Of a DNA stretch of 64,000 bases, positions 23,799 to 31,803 are shown in pieces. Source of the stretch: Rhodobiaceae bacterium UBA4490 (GTDB lineage Bacteria > Pseudomonadota > Alphaproteobacteria > Parvibaculales > Parvibaculaceae); NCBI GenBank assembly GCA_002389665.1, contig DGNO01000003.1, positions 248,001 through 312,000 of the forward strand. Direction: 5' to 3'. The position numbers and the translations under genes are program-made. The notes below the pieces were generated by a model that saw only the letters and a list, made by a program, of their open reading frames with translations, did not search any database and was not told the origin of the DNA. Every line of letters starts with the position of its first letter. The first letter of the stretch is position 1.

Positions 23799-24407
23799 AT
23801 GACCCAGGTACCCCAGACGACGACCGATTATCAGTCTTTCTTGAAGCTGATGACGGCGCAGATGAAGAACCAGGACCCGCTCGCTCCCTTGGACGCGACG
23901 CAGTTCGTCACCCAGCTTGCGCAATTCTCGCAAGTGGAACAGTCGGTACAGATGAACGAGCGGCTGGACAATCTTTCCACCATGCTCTCCTCCCTCTCCT
24001 CACAGGCTGGCGCCAGCATGATCGGCCGGTCGGTCGAGACGGAGAATTACCGCATGAAGCTGGAAGAGGGCAGCGCGGAGTTCCGCCTGCGCCTCGATGA
24101 AACGCCGAGCGAGGCGGTTTACCGGGTGAAGAATGCAGGCGGCGACGTCATCCGCGAGCAAAGCTTCGTTTATGAAGGCGAAGGCCAGACCATTACCTGG
24201 GACGGTAAGGACGATAATGGCATCGATCAGGATGACGGGCTTTATACGGTCGAGATCGAGGCACGCAACGGGGACGGCGATCTTATCCCCGGTCAGACTT
24301 TCATGAACCACGCCATCACCGAAGTGGTGCAGGAAGGCGGTGCAACGCGCCTGGTTTTGGAAACGGGCCAGGAACTCGACGTGACGGCGGATATGCGCAT
24401 CTTCTAA
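23799..24407 (+). CDS. flgD: flagellar hook-capping protein FlgD
   Basis: A 202-residue protein with the conserved N-terminal FlgD motif DYQSFLKLMTAQMKNQDPLAPLDATQFVTQLAQFSQVEQ. A FlgD Ig-like/Tudor region follows (IGRSVETENYRMKLEEGS...YEGEGQTITWDGKDDNG). FlgD is the scaffold that caps the growing hook. It is separated from fliK by 30 bases and followed by a strong terminator, so the unit from the fliK box is fliK-flgD. Confidence 0.95.
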   Translation: MTQVPQTTTDYQSFLKLMTAQMKNQDPLAPLDATQFVTQLAQFSQVEQSVQMNERLDNLSTMLSSLSSQAGASMIGRSVETENYRMKLEEGSAEFRLRLDETPSEAVYRVKNAGGDVIREQSFVYEGEGQTITWDGKDDNGIDQDDGLYTVEIEARNGDGDLIPGQTFMNHAITEVVQEGGATRLVLETGQELDVTADMRIF

Positions 24408-24430
24408 GTCTCCCACCTCTCCAACATAGA

Positions 24431-24460
24431 AAAGGCGCCCTGGAAACCGGGCGCCTTTTT
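24431..24460 (+). terminator. terminator after flgD
   Basis: A 10-base-pair stem (24431-24440 with 24449-24458), an 8-base loop and a T-run, 24 bases after flgD. It lies between convergent genes and its A-rich 5' side may also stop minus-strand transcripts. Confidence 0.9.
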
Positions 24461-24489
24461 CGTTGTCTGAGATTGAATAAAGGGGGCGC

Positions 24490-25023
24490 TTAAAGCTCGA
24501 GCTTCATGCCGGCGGGAGAGAGCTCGGCGGCGCGCAGGTTGCGGCCGGCGGCGCTGTAAAGCCCTTCACTGTTCACGTTTTCCACGGCCCGGGCATGGAG
24601 CGCGGCGACTTTCTGCACTGCCGATCCCAGATCTTTGAGAAGGCGGAGATTTTCTTCCGCGCTTTTTTGTACATCGGCGGTAAGCGCCCTGATTTCCTCT
24701 TCAAGCGCGCTCCCGCTTCCCATCAAAGCCACCTGCTGCGCATGGGCTGCCTCTTCCAATGCAGAAAGGCGAATGAAAAGGCTTTCCTTGATATCGGCAA
24801 AACGCTCGAGCGCCAGCGTGTCGAGTTTCAGCACCGCCTCGTTCTCGGCTTTCAGGACATCGCCAAGCTCGCGCAGATGCGCATGGGCGCGCGCCAAAAG
24901 CTCCTGGCGGTAAGCGGTGGAGGGGTCTTCTTCCTCCTGCACCTCTTCTGCCGGCGCCTCAGCCGGCGCGGGCGGGAGCTCGAAATCCTGGATATGCTGT
25001 TTCAGATCGGCGCCGTCCGTCAT
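24490..25023 (-). CDS. FlgN-like flagellar export chaperone (putative)
   Basis: A 177-residue protein. It has an acidic Pro/Ala/Glu-rich N-terminus, then long amphipathic helices (residues ~35-140, ELLARAHAHLRELGDVLKAENEAVLKLDTLALERFADIKESLFIRLSALEEA) and a short C-terminal tail with GLYSAAGR. The helical pattern, the phrase DVLKAENEAL-like near residue 55 and the GxYxxxGR-like tail fit FlgN, the chaperone of FlgK and FlgL. It overlaps the rod-binding gene by four bases (ATGA), making it the third gene of the flgI operon. The family call rests on pattern only. Confidence 0.65.
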   Translation of the reverse strand: MTDGADLKQHIQDFELPPAPAEAPAEEVQEEEDPSTAYRQELLARAHAHLRELGDVLKAENEAVLKLDTLALERFADIKESLFIRLSALEEAAHAQQVALMGSGSALEEEIRALTADVQKSAEENLRLLKDLGSAVQKVAALHARAVENVNSEGLYSAAGRNLRAAELSPAGMKLEL

Positions 25024-25502
25024 GATGTTTGATCCTCTCCTCGGCCGCCCCCGCCATAGGTGCGGGCAATATCCCGGTAAACGGCTTCGGCAAGCCCGAT
25101 GCCGCCATTCTCCGCCACGCTTTCCCCATAAGACTGCATAAGAAAGGTGCGGTAGGTTTCTTCCGCATGGCCGCCGCCGAAAAGCCCGTCGCTTTTTATG
25201 CCGGAGAACATGTGGGTGAACATTTCAGAGAGCATGAGCGCTTCGAATTCTTTCGCCGCTTTCCAGACAGGATCGGCCGGATCGTGCCCTGCGCCGGTCA
25301 GCACCCGCGCGCGGGGCGCCTCGCTCGTGAGGGACGCCGTCAGCGAAGGCGACGGTGCGCTTTTTCTGTAGCGCTGCGATCCGGCAAACGTTTCCAGCGG
25401 CGGGGGCAAAGCTTTTTCCGCACGCCGCTCCAGAAAGGGGCGCTCCAGAAGCTCGGTAAAACCGCCGGGCGGGACCGGCCCTGTGGGAGGCAGGATACTC
25501 AT
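25020..25502 (-). CDS. rod-binding protein (FlgJ N-terminal domain type, CheL-like)
   Basis: A 160-residue protein. After a Pro/Arg-rich N-terminal half, residues ~80-150 form the rod-binding domain WKAAKEFEALMLSEMFTHMFSGI...FGGGHAEETYRTFLMQSYGESVAENGGIGLAEAVYRDI. It has no muramidase domain, as usual in Alphaproteobacteria. It caps the growing rod. The start ATG overlaps the stop of flgI by one base (TGATG), so the two are co-translated. Confidence 0.9.
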   Translation of the reverse strand: MSILPPTGPVPPGGFTELLERPFLERRAEKALPPPLETFAGSQRYRKSAPSPSLTASLTSEAPRARVLTGAGHDPADPVWKAAKEFEALMLSEMFTHMFSGIKSDGLFGGGHAEETYRTFLMQSYGESVAENGGIGLAEAVYRDIARTYGGGGRGEDQTS

Positions 25503-26629
25503 CAGATCACCTCGATTTCCGCCTGCAGCGCGCCGCTCGCCTTGATCGCCTGCAGGATCGAGATCACATCGCCCGGCGACATGCCGAGCCGATTGAGGCC
25601 GGAGACGAGGGATTCCAGCGTCGTCGTGCCGCCGACAACCTCAAAACCCTTCTTGCCTTCCTCGATCTCGATATCGGTGCGCGGCACGACCGCCGTCTCG
25701 CCCACTTCGGCGAATGGCGAGGGCTGGGAGACCTGGGGCGTCTCGGTGACGCGCACGGTCAGATTGCCATGAGTGATCGCAACTTTACTGATATGCACAT
25801 CGGCGCCGATCACGATCGTACCGGATTTTTCGTCGATCACGACCTTGGCGACCGCATCCGGGCGCACATCGAGCCCTTCGATGTCGTGAATGAACCGGGC
25901 AACCTGGCCGCGATATTTCGCCGGCACACGGATTTCCACATTGTTGAGGTCGAGCGGGTCGGCGAGCGGCGCACCGAACCGGCGGTTCACCGTGTCGGCA
26001 ATACGGATCGCCGTCGTAAAGTCGGGATTGCGCAGGTTAAGCCGGACGATCTCAAGCTGATCGAGCTGCTCGGGCAGTTCCCGCTCGACGATCGCGCCAT
26101 TCGTAATGCGCGCGCGCGTGGGAATGCCTTTCGTCACGGATTGCGCATCGCCGTCCGCGCTATAGCCTGAAATGGCGACGGGTCCTTGAGCCACCGCGTA
26201 GACATTACCGTCCGCGCCCATGAGCGGTGTAACGAGCAGCGCGCCGCCCGCAAGGCTCGTCGCATCGCCCAAGGTGGAGACCGACACATCGATCAAAGCG
26301 CCCTGGCGGGAGAAAGGCGGCAGCTCGGCCGTTACCATGACGGCCGCCACATTCTTCGTCTTCAATTCCTCATCGCGCACATTGACACCCATGCGCTTCA
26401 GCATGCTTGTCAGGCTTTGCTCGGTGAAGGGAATGTTGCGCAGCCTGTCCCCCGACCCGTTGAGCCCGACCACCAACCCATAGCCGACCAGCATGTTCTT
26501 GCGCACGCCTTCAACGCGCACAATATCCTTGATCCGGCTGGCAGCCGCCTCGCCCAGACCGGCGCCTGTCAGCGCCATGCCCAAAAAGGCCAGAAGCGCG
26601 AGACGGGCGAGAGGGGATTTCTTTTTCAT
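25502..26629 (-). CDS. flgI: flagellar P-ring protein FlgI
   Basis: A 375-residue exported protein. It has a signal peptide (LARLALLAFLGMALTGAGLGEAAA) and the FlgI core: ASRIKDIVRVEGVRKNMLVGYGLVVGLNGSGD, TEQSLTSMLKRMGVN, and LVSGLNRLGMSPGDVISILQAIKASGALQAEIEVI at the end. It polymerises into the ring in the peptidoglycan layer around the rod. First gene of the flgI-flgJ-flgN unit; a flagellar box lies 32 bases upstream. Confidence 0.96.
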   Translation of the reverse strand: MKKKSPLARLALLAFLGMALTGAGLGEAAASRIKDIVRVEGVRKNMLVGYGLVVGLNGSGDRLRNIPFTEQSLTSMLKRMGVNVRDEELKTKNVAAVMVTAELPPFSRQGALIDVSVSTLGDATSLAGGALLVTPLMGADGNVYAVAQGPVAISGYSADGDAQSVTKGIPTRARITNGAIVERELPEQLDQLEIVRLNLRNPDFTTAIRIADTVNRRFGAPLADPLDLNNVEIRVPAKYRGQVARFIHDIEGLDVRPDAVAKVVIDEKSGTIVIGADVHISKVAITHGNLTVRVTETPQVSQPSPFAEVGETAVVPRTDIEIEEGKKGFEVVGGTTTLESLVSGLNRLGMSPGDVISILQAIKASGALQAEIEVI

Positions 26630-26661
26630 TGCTCACAACCGCAAAAGTGTCGTTGAGCCTC

Positions 26662-26694
26662 ACGCTAGGCGGCGCTGTTTAAACTGGCTTAAAA
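26662..26694 (-). promoter_or_regulatory. flagellar box upstream of flgI
   Basis: TTTT-N8-TTAAAC-N8-CTAGCGT on the minus strand, with exact matches to the two downstream blocks of the recurrent element, 32 bases before the flgI start. Confidence 0.7.
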
Positions 26695-26987
26695 AGACGG
26701 GCCTCTTTGCGCCTCGCTGCAAGCTTCTAACAAGATTCCAAAAAAGAATTTTCATAAGAGTTGAAAGAAGTTTTCGAACAATATCTGTCGAAACCTTGTG
26801 GAACGTGAAAAACATATGAAGTTTTGAAATCTAAGACGAAATGCAACGAATGAATTAAGCAGCCCTTTACAGGCGGTGCCCCTTATTAGTCACGAAACAG
26901 TGAGTCAACACTGCGGAGTTTTCCTTAAGCAGGGATCCCAGAAACGGGAAAAGGCAACAAGGATTTCGTATCACTATCGAGGGCACA
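26695..26987 (+). promoter_or_regulatory. AT-rich upstream region of the flagellar response regulator
   Basis: About 290 bases with lower GC than the surroundings and no gene. An inverted repeat TTTCGA-N10-TCGAAA lies at 26772-26793. Neither it nor the remainder carries the TTAA-N8-TTAAAC box found at other flagellar units, suggesting that the regulator is controlled separately. Promoter elements cannot be fixed. Confidence 0.4.
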
Positions 26988-27749
26988 ATGGGCAACAAGC
27001 GTAAAAAGACGAACCTGGCGCTTCTAGAAAAGAATGCCGGCGTTGCAGCCGCGCTGCAGCGTGTTTTCGCCAAAGAGCGGGCCGAGCTTTCCATCGTGGA
27101 AGAGTATGGGGTCGATGACATTACCGACGCTTTCGCCGCGGACCTGAACAATTTCCAGGGCGCACTGATCGGCGAGAGCGAAGAAATGGAAGAGAAAATC
27201 CGGCTGCTGCGCAAACTGGGCTGCGATGTGCCGGTTGTGGCGCTGATCGACAATAAGAACAGCGCGCTTTCCATCGCACTTTTGAACGCCGGGGCGGACG
27301 ATGTGATGGTCAAGCCGGTGAACGCAGGCGAGGTGATCGAGCGTATCCATGCCGTCATCCGCCGGGCCCACGGCCATCCCACTACCTCCATCGAGATCGG
27401 AGAGATCACCGCCTATCTCGACGGGCGGGATCCGGAAATCCGGGGCGAACGGGTCAAGCTCAGCCACCGCGAACACACGATCTTCACCCAGCTTGCTCTG
27501 CGCGTCGGCCGCGTGGTGGCCAAAGAAACGATTTACGACGCCGTTTACGGGATGCGGGACACGCAGCCCTTCGACAAGGTGGTAGATGTCTATATCTGCA
27601 AGCTGCGCAAGAAGCTTGCGAGCTATACGGACGGCGCTTCTTATATCGAGACGGTCTATGGGCGCGGCTATAAGCTCGAAGCCCCTGAGGAGATCGCGCT
27701 GGTCCGCCCCGCGCCCGCTCAAACCGAAGCGGTTGCCGCGAACTTCTGA
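26988..27749 (+). CDS. OmpR-type flagellar regulator with degenerate receiver (FtcR/Rem-like)
   Basis: A 253-residue protein. Residues ~9-125 have the shape of a receiver domain, and ~135-232 form a winged-helix DNA-binding domain (EIRGERVKLSHREHTIFTQLALRVGRVVAKETIYDAVYGMRDTQPFDKVVDVYICKLRKKL...IETVYGRGYKL), close to CtrA/FtcR. The receiver has Gly62 where the phospho-acceptor Asp is expected (FQGALIG) and lacks the usual acidic pair near the N-terminus, but keeps the Lys in VKP (Lys109). It should therefore not be switched by phosphorylation. FtcR and Rem are known flagellar master regulators in Brucella and Sinorhizobium. GAGGGCACA precedes the ATG; a terminator follows. Confidence 0.85.
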   Translation: MGNKRKKTNLALLEKNAGVAAALQRVFAKERAELSIVEEYGVDDITDAFAADLNNFQGALIGESEEMEEKIRLLRKLGCDVPVVALIDNKNSALSIALLNAGADDVMVKPVNAGEVIERIHAVIRRAHGHPTTSIEIGEITAYLDGRDPEIRGERVKLSHREHTIFTQLALRVGRVVAKETIYDAVYGMRDTQPFDKVVDVYICKLRKKLASYTDGASYIETVYGRGYKLEAPEEIALVRPAPAQTEAVAANF

Positions 27750-27770
27750 TCTCCCTGCATGGGTAAAAGA

Positions 27771-27800
27771 AAAGGCGCTGCTTCTCAGCAGCGCCTTTTT
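27771..27800 (+). terminator. terminator after the flagellar regulator gene
   Basis: An 11-base-pair perfect stem (27771-27781 with 27788-27798), a 6-base loop and a T-run, 21 bases after the regulator stop. It lies between convergent genes; the A-rich 5' flank suggests it also ends the minus-strand fliF operon, whose last stop is at 27827. Confidence 0.9.
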
Positions 27801-27826
27801 CTGTGTTTAGCCGGGCTCTTAAGAGT

Positions 27827-28318
27827 TCAGAGCGCGCCCTCATTGAGGCCGCGCTGCAGCTCCTCGATGAAATGCTTGGTCGCTTTTGCCGGCGACTGGC
27901 CGCCCTGCGGGCGCACGTCACCGAAATAGCACTGCATTTCATTACCGCGCCGCTCCACCTCGAAGAAAACCTCGTAGAAGGGGCCGGCCCAGACGAATTC
28001 GAGCCGCACCGCCGGCACGGTGTTCCAGTCGAGCTCGAACGTGCCCTTGCCGGAGAAATTCACATAAGCGCCATAGGGCGAGGAGGAGAGGCAATCCTTG
28101 ACGATATCCATCAGGATATCCTTGTAGCCGTTGCGCAGCTCACCGACGAAATGAGCCAGGTCCACGGAAAAGATATCCTGCATGGCCTCTTCCATGACCG
28201 CGCTGAGAAGGCGCGACATCAGAACGTCATTTGCCGAATGCTGGGCCTCATCGGGATAGACGCGCCGCTCCCCATCCGTGATCAGGGTCAAGGTGGGTCT
28301 GTTCCGGCCAAATCGCAT
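27827..28318 (-). CDS. conserved-looking protein of unknown function, end of the fliF operon
   Basis: A 163-residue soluble protein that I do not recognise. It has no signal or membrane segment. The order is a short N-terminal stretch (TLTLITDGERRVYPDEAQ), helices (LMSRLLSAVMEEAMQDIFSVDLAHFVGELRNGYKDILMDIVKDCLSS) and a beta-rich half with many aromatics (YVNFSGKGTFELDWNTVPAVRLEFVWAGPFYEVFFEVERRG). GAGGG six bases upstream supports the ATG at 28318 over that at 28330. It is the last gene after MotE and before the terminator, so a role in motor or stator assembly is possible but unproven. Confidence 0.7.
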   Translation of the reverse strand: MRFGRNRPTLTLITDGERRVYPDEAQHSANDVLMSRLLSAVMEEAMQDIFSVDLAHFVGELRNGYKDILMDIVKDCLSSSPYGAYVNFSGKGTFELDWNTVPAVRLEFVWAGPFYEVFFEVERRGNEMQCYFGDVRPQGGQSPAKATKHFIEELQRGLNEGAL

Positions 28319-28345
28319 GAAATCCCTCATTACTCTGCGGCCCCA

Positions 28346-29002
28346 TCAAAGCTGGCTGATATCCAGCCGCTCAAGACTGCGGCGCCGCGCAATTTCCCGC
28401 GTCACGTCCTGAGCTGCCGCTTTAGGCATCTGCGCCAGGATGGGCGCGGCTTCGCGCTCCTTCATGGCCAGCAGCACGGACACCACGATGGGTAGCTCCA
28501 TGTCACCCAGAATACCGGCAGCCTCTACAGGTTTCATATTCCGGTACAGATTAACAAGCTGTTGAAGATCCTGTTTCTCCGCCTCTGTTTGCTGCACGAG
28601 CAGGGTTTCAATTGCTCCTTGCAATGCGGTGAGACCGGCAAGCTGCTTTTGCAGGCGCCGCTCGGCCGCTTGGAGCCGGGAGAGACGGGCTTCCATATCG
28701 GCACCGGTTGCGGCGCAGTTTTCCGGCGAAAGGTCTGCGGCAGCACTCATTGCCCCCACTTGCGCCTTCCCTGCCGAGGTCTCCACTGCTGCGCGCTTAA
28801 GGCTTTCTTCAGCATGTTGCGTGCTTTCAGAGGGTTGTTTCTGCCCATTATTCAAAAGATCGTTAGCCCAGGGGCGCGGGTGATCACCAAAGCCGTCTCC
28901 GGCCACCCCTTTGGCAAGTGCCGCGCTTTCATGCACCACGATTTCCATTTGCATGGGCAGCGCCAGAAACGCCGCCGTCAGCGCGATGGGCAAAATACGC
29001 AT
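28346..29002 (-). CDS. motE: MotE family flagellar motility protein
   Basis: A 218-residue exported protein. A signal-like N-terminus (residues 1-30) and a low-complexity linker (~31-95) precede a coiled coil (~100-155, LSRLQAAERRLQKQLAGLTALQ). The C-terminal MgtE-N-like domain is LVNLYRNMKPVEAAGILGDMELPIVVSVLLAMKEREAAPILAQMPKAAAQDVTREI. In rhizobia MotE is a periplasmic chaperone for MotC, which stabilises the MotA/MotB stator. The start ATG overlaps the stop of the preceding gene (TGATG). No standard motC is adjacent; the 601-residue protein at 52 kb is a possible partner. Confidence 0.85.
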   Translation of the reverse strand: MRILPIALTAAFLALPMQMEIVVHESAALAKGVAGDGFGDHPRPWANDLLNNGQKQPSESTQHAEESLKRAAVETSAGKAQVGAMSAAADLSPENCAATGADMEARLSRLQAAERRLQKQLAGLTALQGAIETLLVQQTEAEKQDLQQLVNLYRNMKPVEAAGILGDMELPIVVSVLLAMKEREAAPILAQMPKAAAQDVTREIARRRSLERLDISQL

Positions 29003-29634
29003 CAGGCATCCCCCGGAGCTTTGTAAAAGAGATCGAGCGCCTCATTCATCAGGCTCTTCTTGCTGGCGAAAGCGGGCTTCCAGCGCCGCACGCCCTTCTC
29101 CCCCTCTTCATCATGCTGGCGGGCGCGGAAACCCAGTGCCCGGCGCGGCTCCACCGCATGGAGCGGGCGGGAGGCCGCCTCTTTCACCTGATCGGCGCGC
29201 ACCGGCGCGTCCTTTGCTTTATTCTCAGGGCGGCGGGCGACTTCTTCTTCAAAAGCTTTGAGAAGATCGGTCAAACCTTCGATGCTTTCATCCTGCGCCG
29301 GGCTTCTTTGGGCCGCCGGGTGCAGCGCATTGGCCGCGGCAAGGCGCAGCTCGATGGCCTTTGCTTCTTTCAGCGTCGTCTCGATCTTGCCGTTCAGCGC
29401 ATGAGCATGCGAGACGATTTCCTCGAGCTGGCGGGCGGTCGCCACGGCGTCCGATTTCAGCGTGCTCAGGCTCTCGGTCATATCGCCGGTGATCTTGGCG
29501 AATTTCTCGATCATCGGGCCGATATTGTCCTGCCCGCTGCGCAAGAGGCGCAGGCGCTGATTGACGAAATACATATAGGTCGTGCAGGCCAGCAATGCGC
29601 AAAGAAGCGCGATATTAATCAGATAAGAGAGCAT
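29002..29634 (-). CDS. DUF6468 membrane protein of the flagellar operon
   Basis: A 210-residue protein. It has one membrane segment at the very N-terminus (LINIALLCALLACTTYMYFV), a helical DUF6468-type region (LRLLRSGQDNIGPMIEKFAKITGDMTESLSTLKSDAVATARQLEEIVSHAHALNGKIETTLKEA) and a charged tail. The start at 29634 lies 20 bases inside the fliM 3' end, with AGGAG upstream, showing tight coupling to fliM. DUF6468 proteins are confined to alphaproteobacterial flagellar loci; the function is unknown. Confidence 0.78.
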   Translation of the reverse strand: MLSYLINIALLCALLACTTYMYFVNQRLRLLRSGQDNIGPMIEKFAKITGDMTESLSTLKSDAVATARQLEEIVSHAHALNGKIETTLKEAKAIELRLAAANALHPAAQRSPAQDESIEGLTDLLKAFEEEVARRPENKAKDAPVRADQVKEAASRPLHAVEPRRALGFRARQHDEEGEKGVRRWKPAFASKKSLMNEALDLFYKAPGDA

Positions 29635-30631
29635 CGATGAACTCCTGCTCCAGATTGGTTGCTTCTTCGACTTTGATGGCGAGCGAGCCGCCGGATTGCC
29701 CCATCTCCCCCTCATAAAGCGGCACGCCATTGCACATGAGACGGGCCGCGGGCTTGCGGACGGAAATGGGAAGGGAAATCGTCATGCCGGGCTTCCAGCC
29801 CGCCACTTCGCCGAGCGTCACGATGCGCTCATGCAGGACACCGGTAATGGCAAGCTCCGTGCGCTGCACCTCGCTGTGGAAATGGCGCTCCCAGGCAGGG
29901 TCCCGGCCGAATTTTTCGCTGGTGAACATCTGCACCAGTTTTTTGCGTACCGGCTCCAGCGTCACATAAGGCAGCGCGATGCGCACCTTGCCGCCGCCGC
30001 ATTCAAAATCCACCTGCAGATCGATCATGACCGTGGGATTGCTTTCCCGGCAGATGACGACGAATTCCTGATTGACCTCCAGCCGCTCGCTTTTAAAGCT
30101 GACTTTCGAGATGGGCTCGAACGCGCTTGCCAGATTATCTGCCACGAGATCAAGCACCCGCCCCGCAAGACGCCGCTCGATGGAAGTATAGGAACGGCTC
30201 GGATCGAACATGCGCGCCGATTTCGGGCTGCCGAGCAGCACATCCACAAACGCATAGACCATGTCGGAATCGGCCGTAATGAGCAGCTTGTTGTCCCAGG
30301 GCTCGGCCACCGCGACATTGATGAGCGAGCGCTCGGGCAGCGACTGCAGCACATCGCCGAACCGGTGAATGGAATAATCGGCGACATTGATGCGCGCGCC
30401 GTGGGAAGTGAATTGCCTGAGGCCCGTCGTCAGAAGGCGCACCAGCCGGTCGACGATCACATCCATCATCGGCAGGCGCTCGTGCAGGCCCGCCGAATCC
30501 GTCAATTTGCTCAGCGCTTCGGAGGCCGCCTGACGGCGCCCGCCCATAACGGCACCGGCCAGATCGCCCTCTTCGGCGCGGCCCGCCCAGGCCGCTTCAT
30601 CCTGGGTGTGAGGGGGTGTGGTCTCGTCCAT
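29615..30631 (-). CDS. fliM: flagellar motor switch protein FliM
   Basis: A 338-residue protein. The central CheC-like domain (LVRLLTTGLRQFTSHGARINVADYSIHRFGDVLQSLPERSLINVAVAEPWDNKLLITADSDMVYAFVDVLLGS) and the C-terminal SpoA domain (ERIVTLGEVAGWKPGMTISLP...LYEGEMGQSGGSLAIKVEE) are both present. Together with FliN and FliG it forms the C ring and switches rotation. The N-terminal CheY-binding motif LSQxEID is not evident. The ATG at 30631 has AAGAGG upstream; the TTG at 30637 is less likely. Confidence 0.92.
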   Translation of the reverse strand: MDETTPPHTQDEAAWAGRAEEGDLAGAVMGGRRQAASEALSKLTDSAGLHERLPMMDVIVDRLVRLLTTGLRQFTSHGARINVADYSIHRFGDVLQSLPERSLINVAVAEPWDNKLLITADSDMVYAFVDVLLGSPKSARMFDPSRSYTSIERRLAGRVLDLVADNLASAFEPISKVSFKSERLEVNQEFVVICRESNPTVMIDLQVDFECGGGKVRIALPYVTLEPVRKKLVQMFTSEKFGRDPAWERHFHSEVQRTELAITGVLHERIVTLGEVAGWKPGMTISLPISVRKPAARLMCNGVPLYEGEMGQSGGSLAIKVEEATNLEQEFIDALLSD

Positions 30632-30649
30632 CGGCAACCTCTTGCTTGC

Positions 30650-31117
30650 TTAATGCTTCGCCGAAGCGCCGCTGAAAGGGTCGGCGACGATATCCGTCAG
30701 CGTCACGCCGAAACGGTCTTCATCAACCACCACCACTTCGCCCCGGGCAATGACCCGGTCATTGATCATGATGGCAACAGGCTCGCCCACCTTGTGATCG
30801 AGCTCGACAATAGCGCCGCGCCCGAGCTTCAGAAGGCTTGCCACCGGCATGGTGGCGGCGCCGAGCACGACCTGCATCTTGACCGGCACGCCCATGACGA
30901 CGGCAAGGTTCTGCTCCACCGTGCGCCGGGAGGCGGCTTCCGGCTCATCGAGTTCGCCGCGCGGGAAGACAGCTGCGCTGACATCGAACTCCGCCTCGCG
31001 CGTCTGGCGCATCTGGGACGGCTGGGGCTTTTGCGCCGCCGCCGGAGAGGCCGCTTCGGCGCCTTCCTCGATTTCCGCACCGGTGCCGGAAATGATGGGG
31101 GTATCCTTGTCGCTCAT
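30650..31117 (-). CDS. fliN: flagellar motor switch protein FliN
   Basis: A 155-residue protein. It has an acidic, Ala/Pro-rich N-terminal half and a C-terminal SpoA domain (residues ~70-150: NLAVVMGVPVKMQVVLGAATMPVASLLKLGRGAIVELDHKVGEPVAIMINDRVIARGEVVVVDEDRFGVTLTDIV). This is the canonical FliN sequence; it is the bottom of the C ring and docks FliH. The ATG at 31117 with GGAG upstream overlaps the fliH stop. Confidence 0.95.
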   Translation of the reverse strand: MSDKDTPIISGTGAEIEEGAEAASPAAAQKPQPSQMRQTREAEFDVSAAVFPRGELDEPEAASRRTVEQNLAVVMGVPVKMQVVLGAATMPVASLLKLGRGAIVELDHKVGEPVAIMINDRVIARGEVVVVDEDRFGVTLTDIVADPFSGASAKH

Positions 31118-31803
31118 CACGCGTCTCCTTCTTCACGCATTTCCATAGTCAGATGTGTCTCTTGGGAAGCCGGACCCTCTTCGGGGGTAAGCAGCGCCAA
31201 AACCGCTTCGGGATCGAAGCGGACGCCGCCATGGGTCCAGCGAATATCGATGCCGCCGGCAGGCAGTGCCTCTTCGGCCTGCACCAGAACTTCCACGCCA
31301 GGCGGCACTTCAACGGAGGTAAGCAATGCCTCGATGGAGGATGCCGCGCCTGCATTGACACCGATCAGCAATTGCCGGCTGTCACCGAGCTGCAAAAAAG
31401 CTTCCTGCAGCAAAGCCTCGCAGCGCGCCGCCAAGGTTTCTTCCATAAAACGGGGGGCAAGCTGGCCCAAAAACGCTTTCACGGCGCCGAGCGCCTCTTT
31501 TTCAAGGCGGCAGGTTTCTTCATCGAGCATGCCGACGCCGCGGGTGATCTCGCTGAGAAGATTGAGCGTGACCTGGCGGGCCTGGAGCGAGCTGTCCCGC
31601 TCGGCCAGGAGCCGGCCTTCCCGCATGCCTTGAACCTTACCTTCTTCAAAAGCTTCGGCGCGGGCTTCGTCAAGCACGCGGGCGAATTCTTCCCGCAGCC
31701 GGGCTTCCAGTTCTTCAGCCGTTTCCTCCGCCTCGACGACAGCGAGGCGGGCGGGCTTATCCAGCGGCTCGAAAGCATAAGGACGCGTTGCAGCCATGCC
31801 CAT
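31117..31803 (-). CDS. fliH: flagellar assembly protein FliH
   Basis: A 228-residue protein. The Glu/Ala-rich coiled coil (residues ~25-75, ETAEELEARLREEFARVLDEARAEAFEEGKVQGMREGRL) and the C-terminal region (GIDIRWTHGGVRFDPEAVLALL) match FliH, the negative regulator and docking partner of the FliI ATPase. The position between fliF and fliN agrees. The start overlaps the fliF stop (TGATG), with GGAG upstream. Confidence 0.87.
   Translation of the reverse strand: MGMAATRPYAFEPLDKPARLAVVEAEETAEELEARLREEFARVLDEARAEAFEEGKVQGMREGRLLAERDSSLQARQVTLNLLSEITRGVGMLDEETCRLEKEALGAVKAFLGQLAPRFMEETLAARCEALLQEAFLQLGDSRQLLIGVNAGAASSIEALLTSVEVPPGVEVLVQAEEALPAGGIDIRWTHGGVRFDPEAVLALLTPEEGPASQETHLTMEMREEGDA

Noticed and set aside
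22353..23933. 526-codon minus-strand frame opposite fliK
   Set aside because: Shadow of the low-complexity Ala/Lys-rich fliK region.
29696..31633. 645-codon plus-strand frame opposite fliM-fliN-fliH
   Set aside because: Covers three well-identified genes antisense; His/Arg-rich product is typical of shadows.
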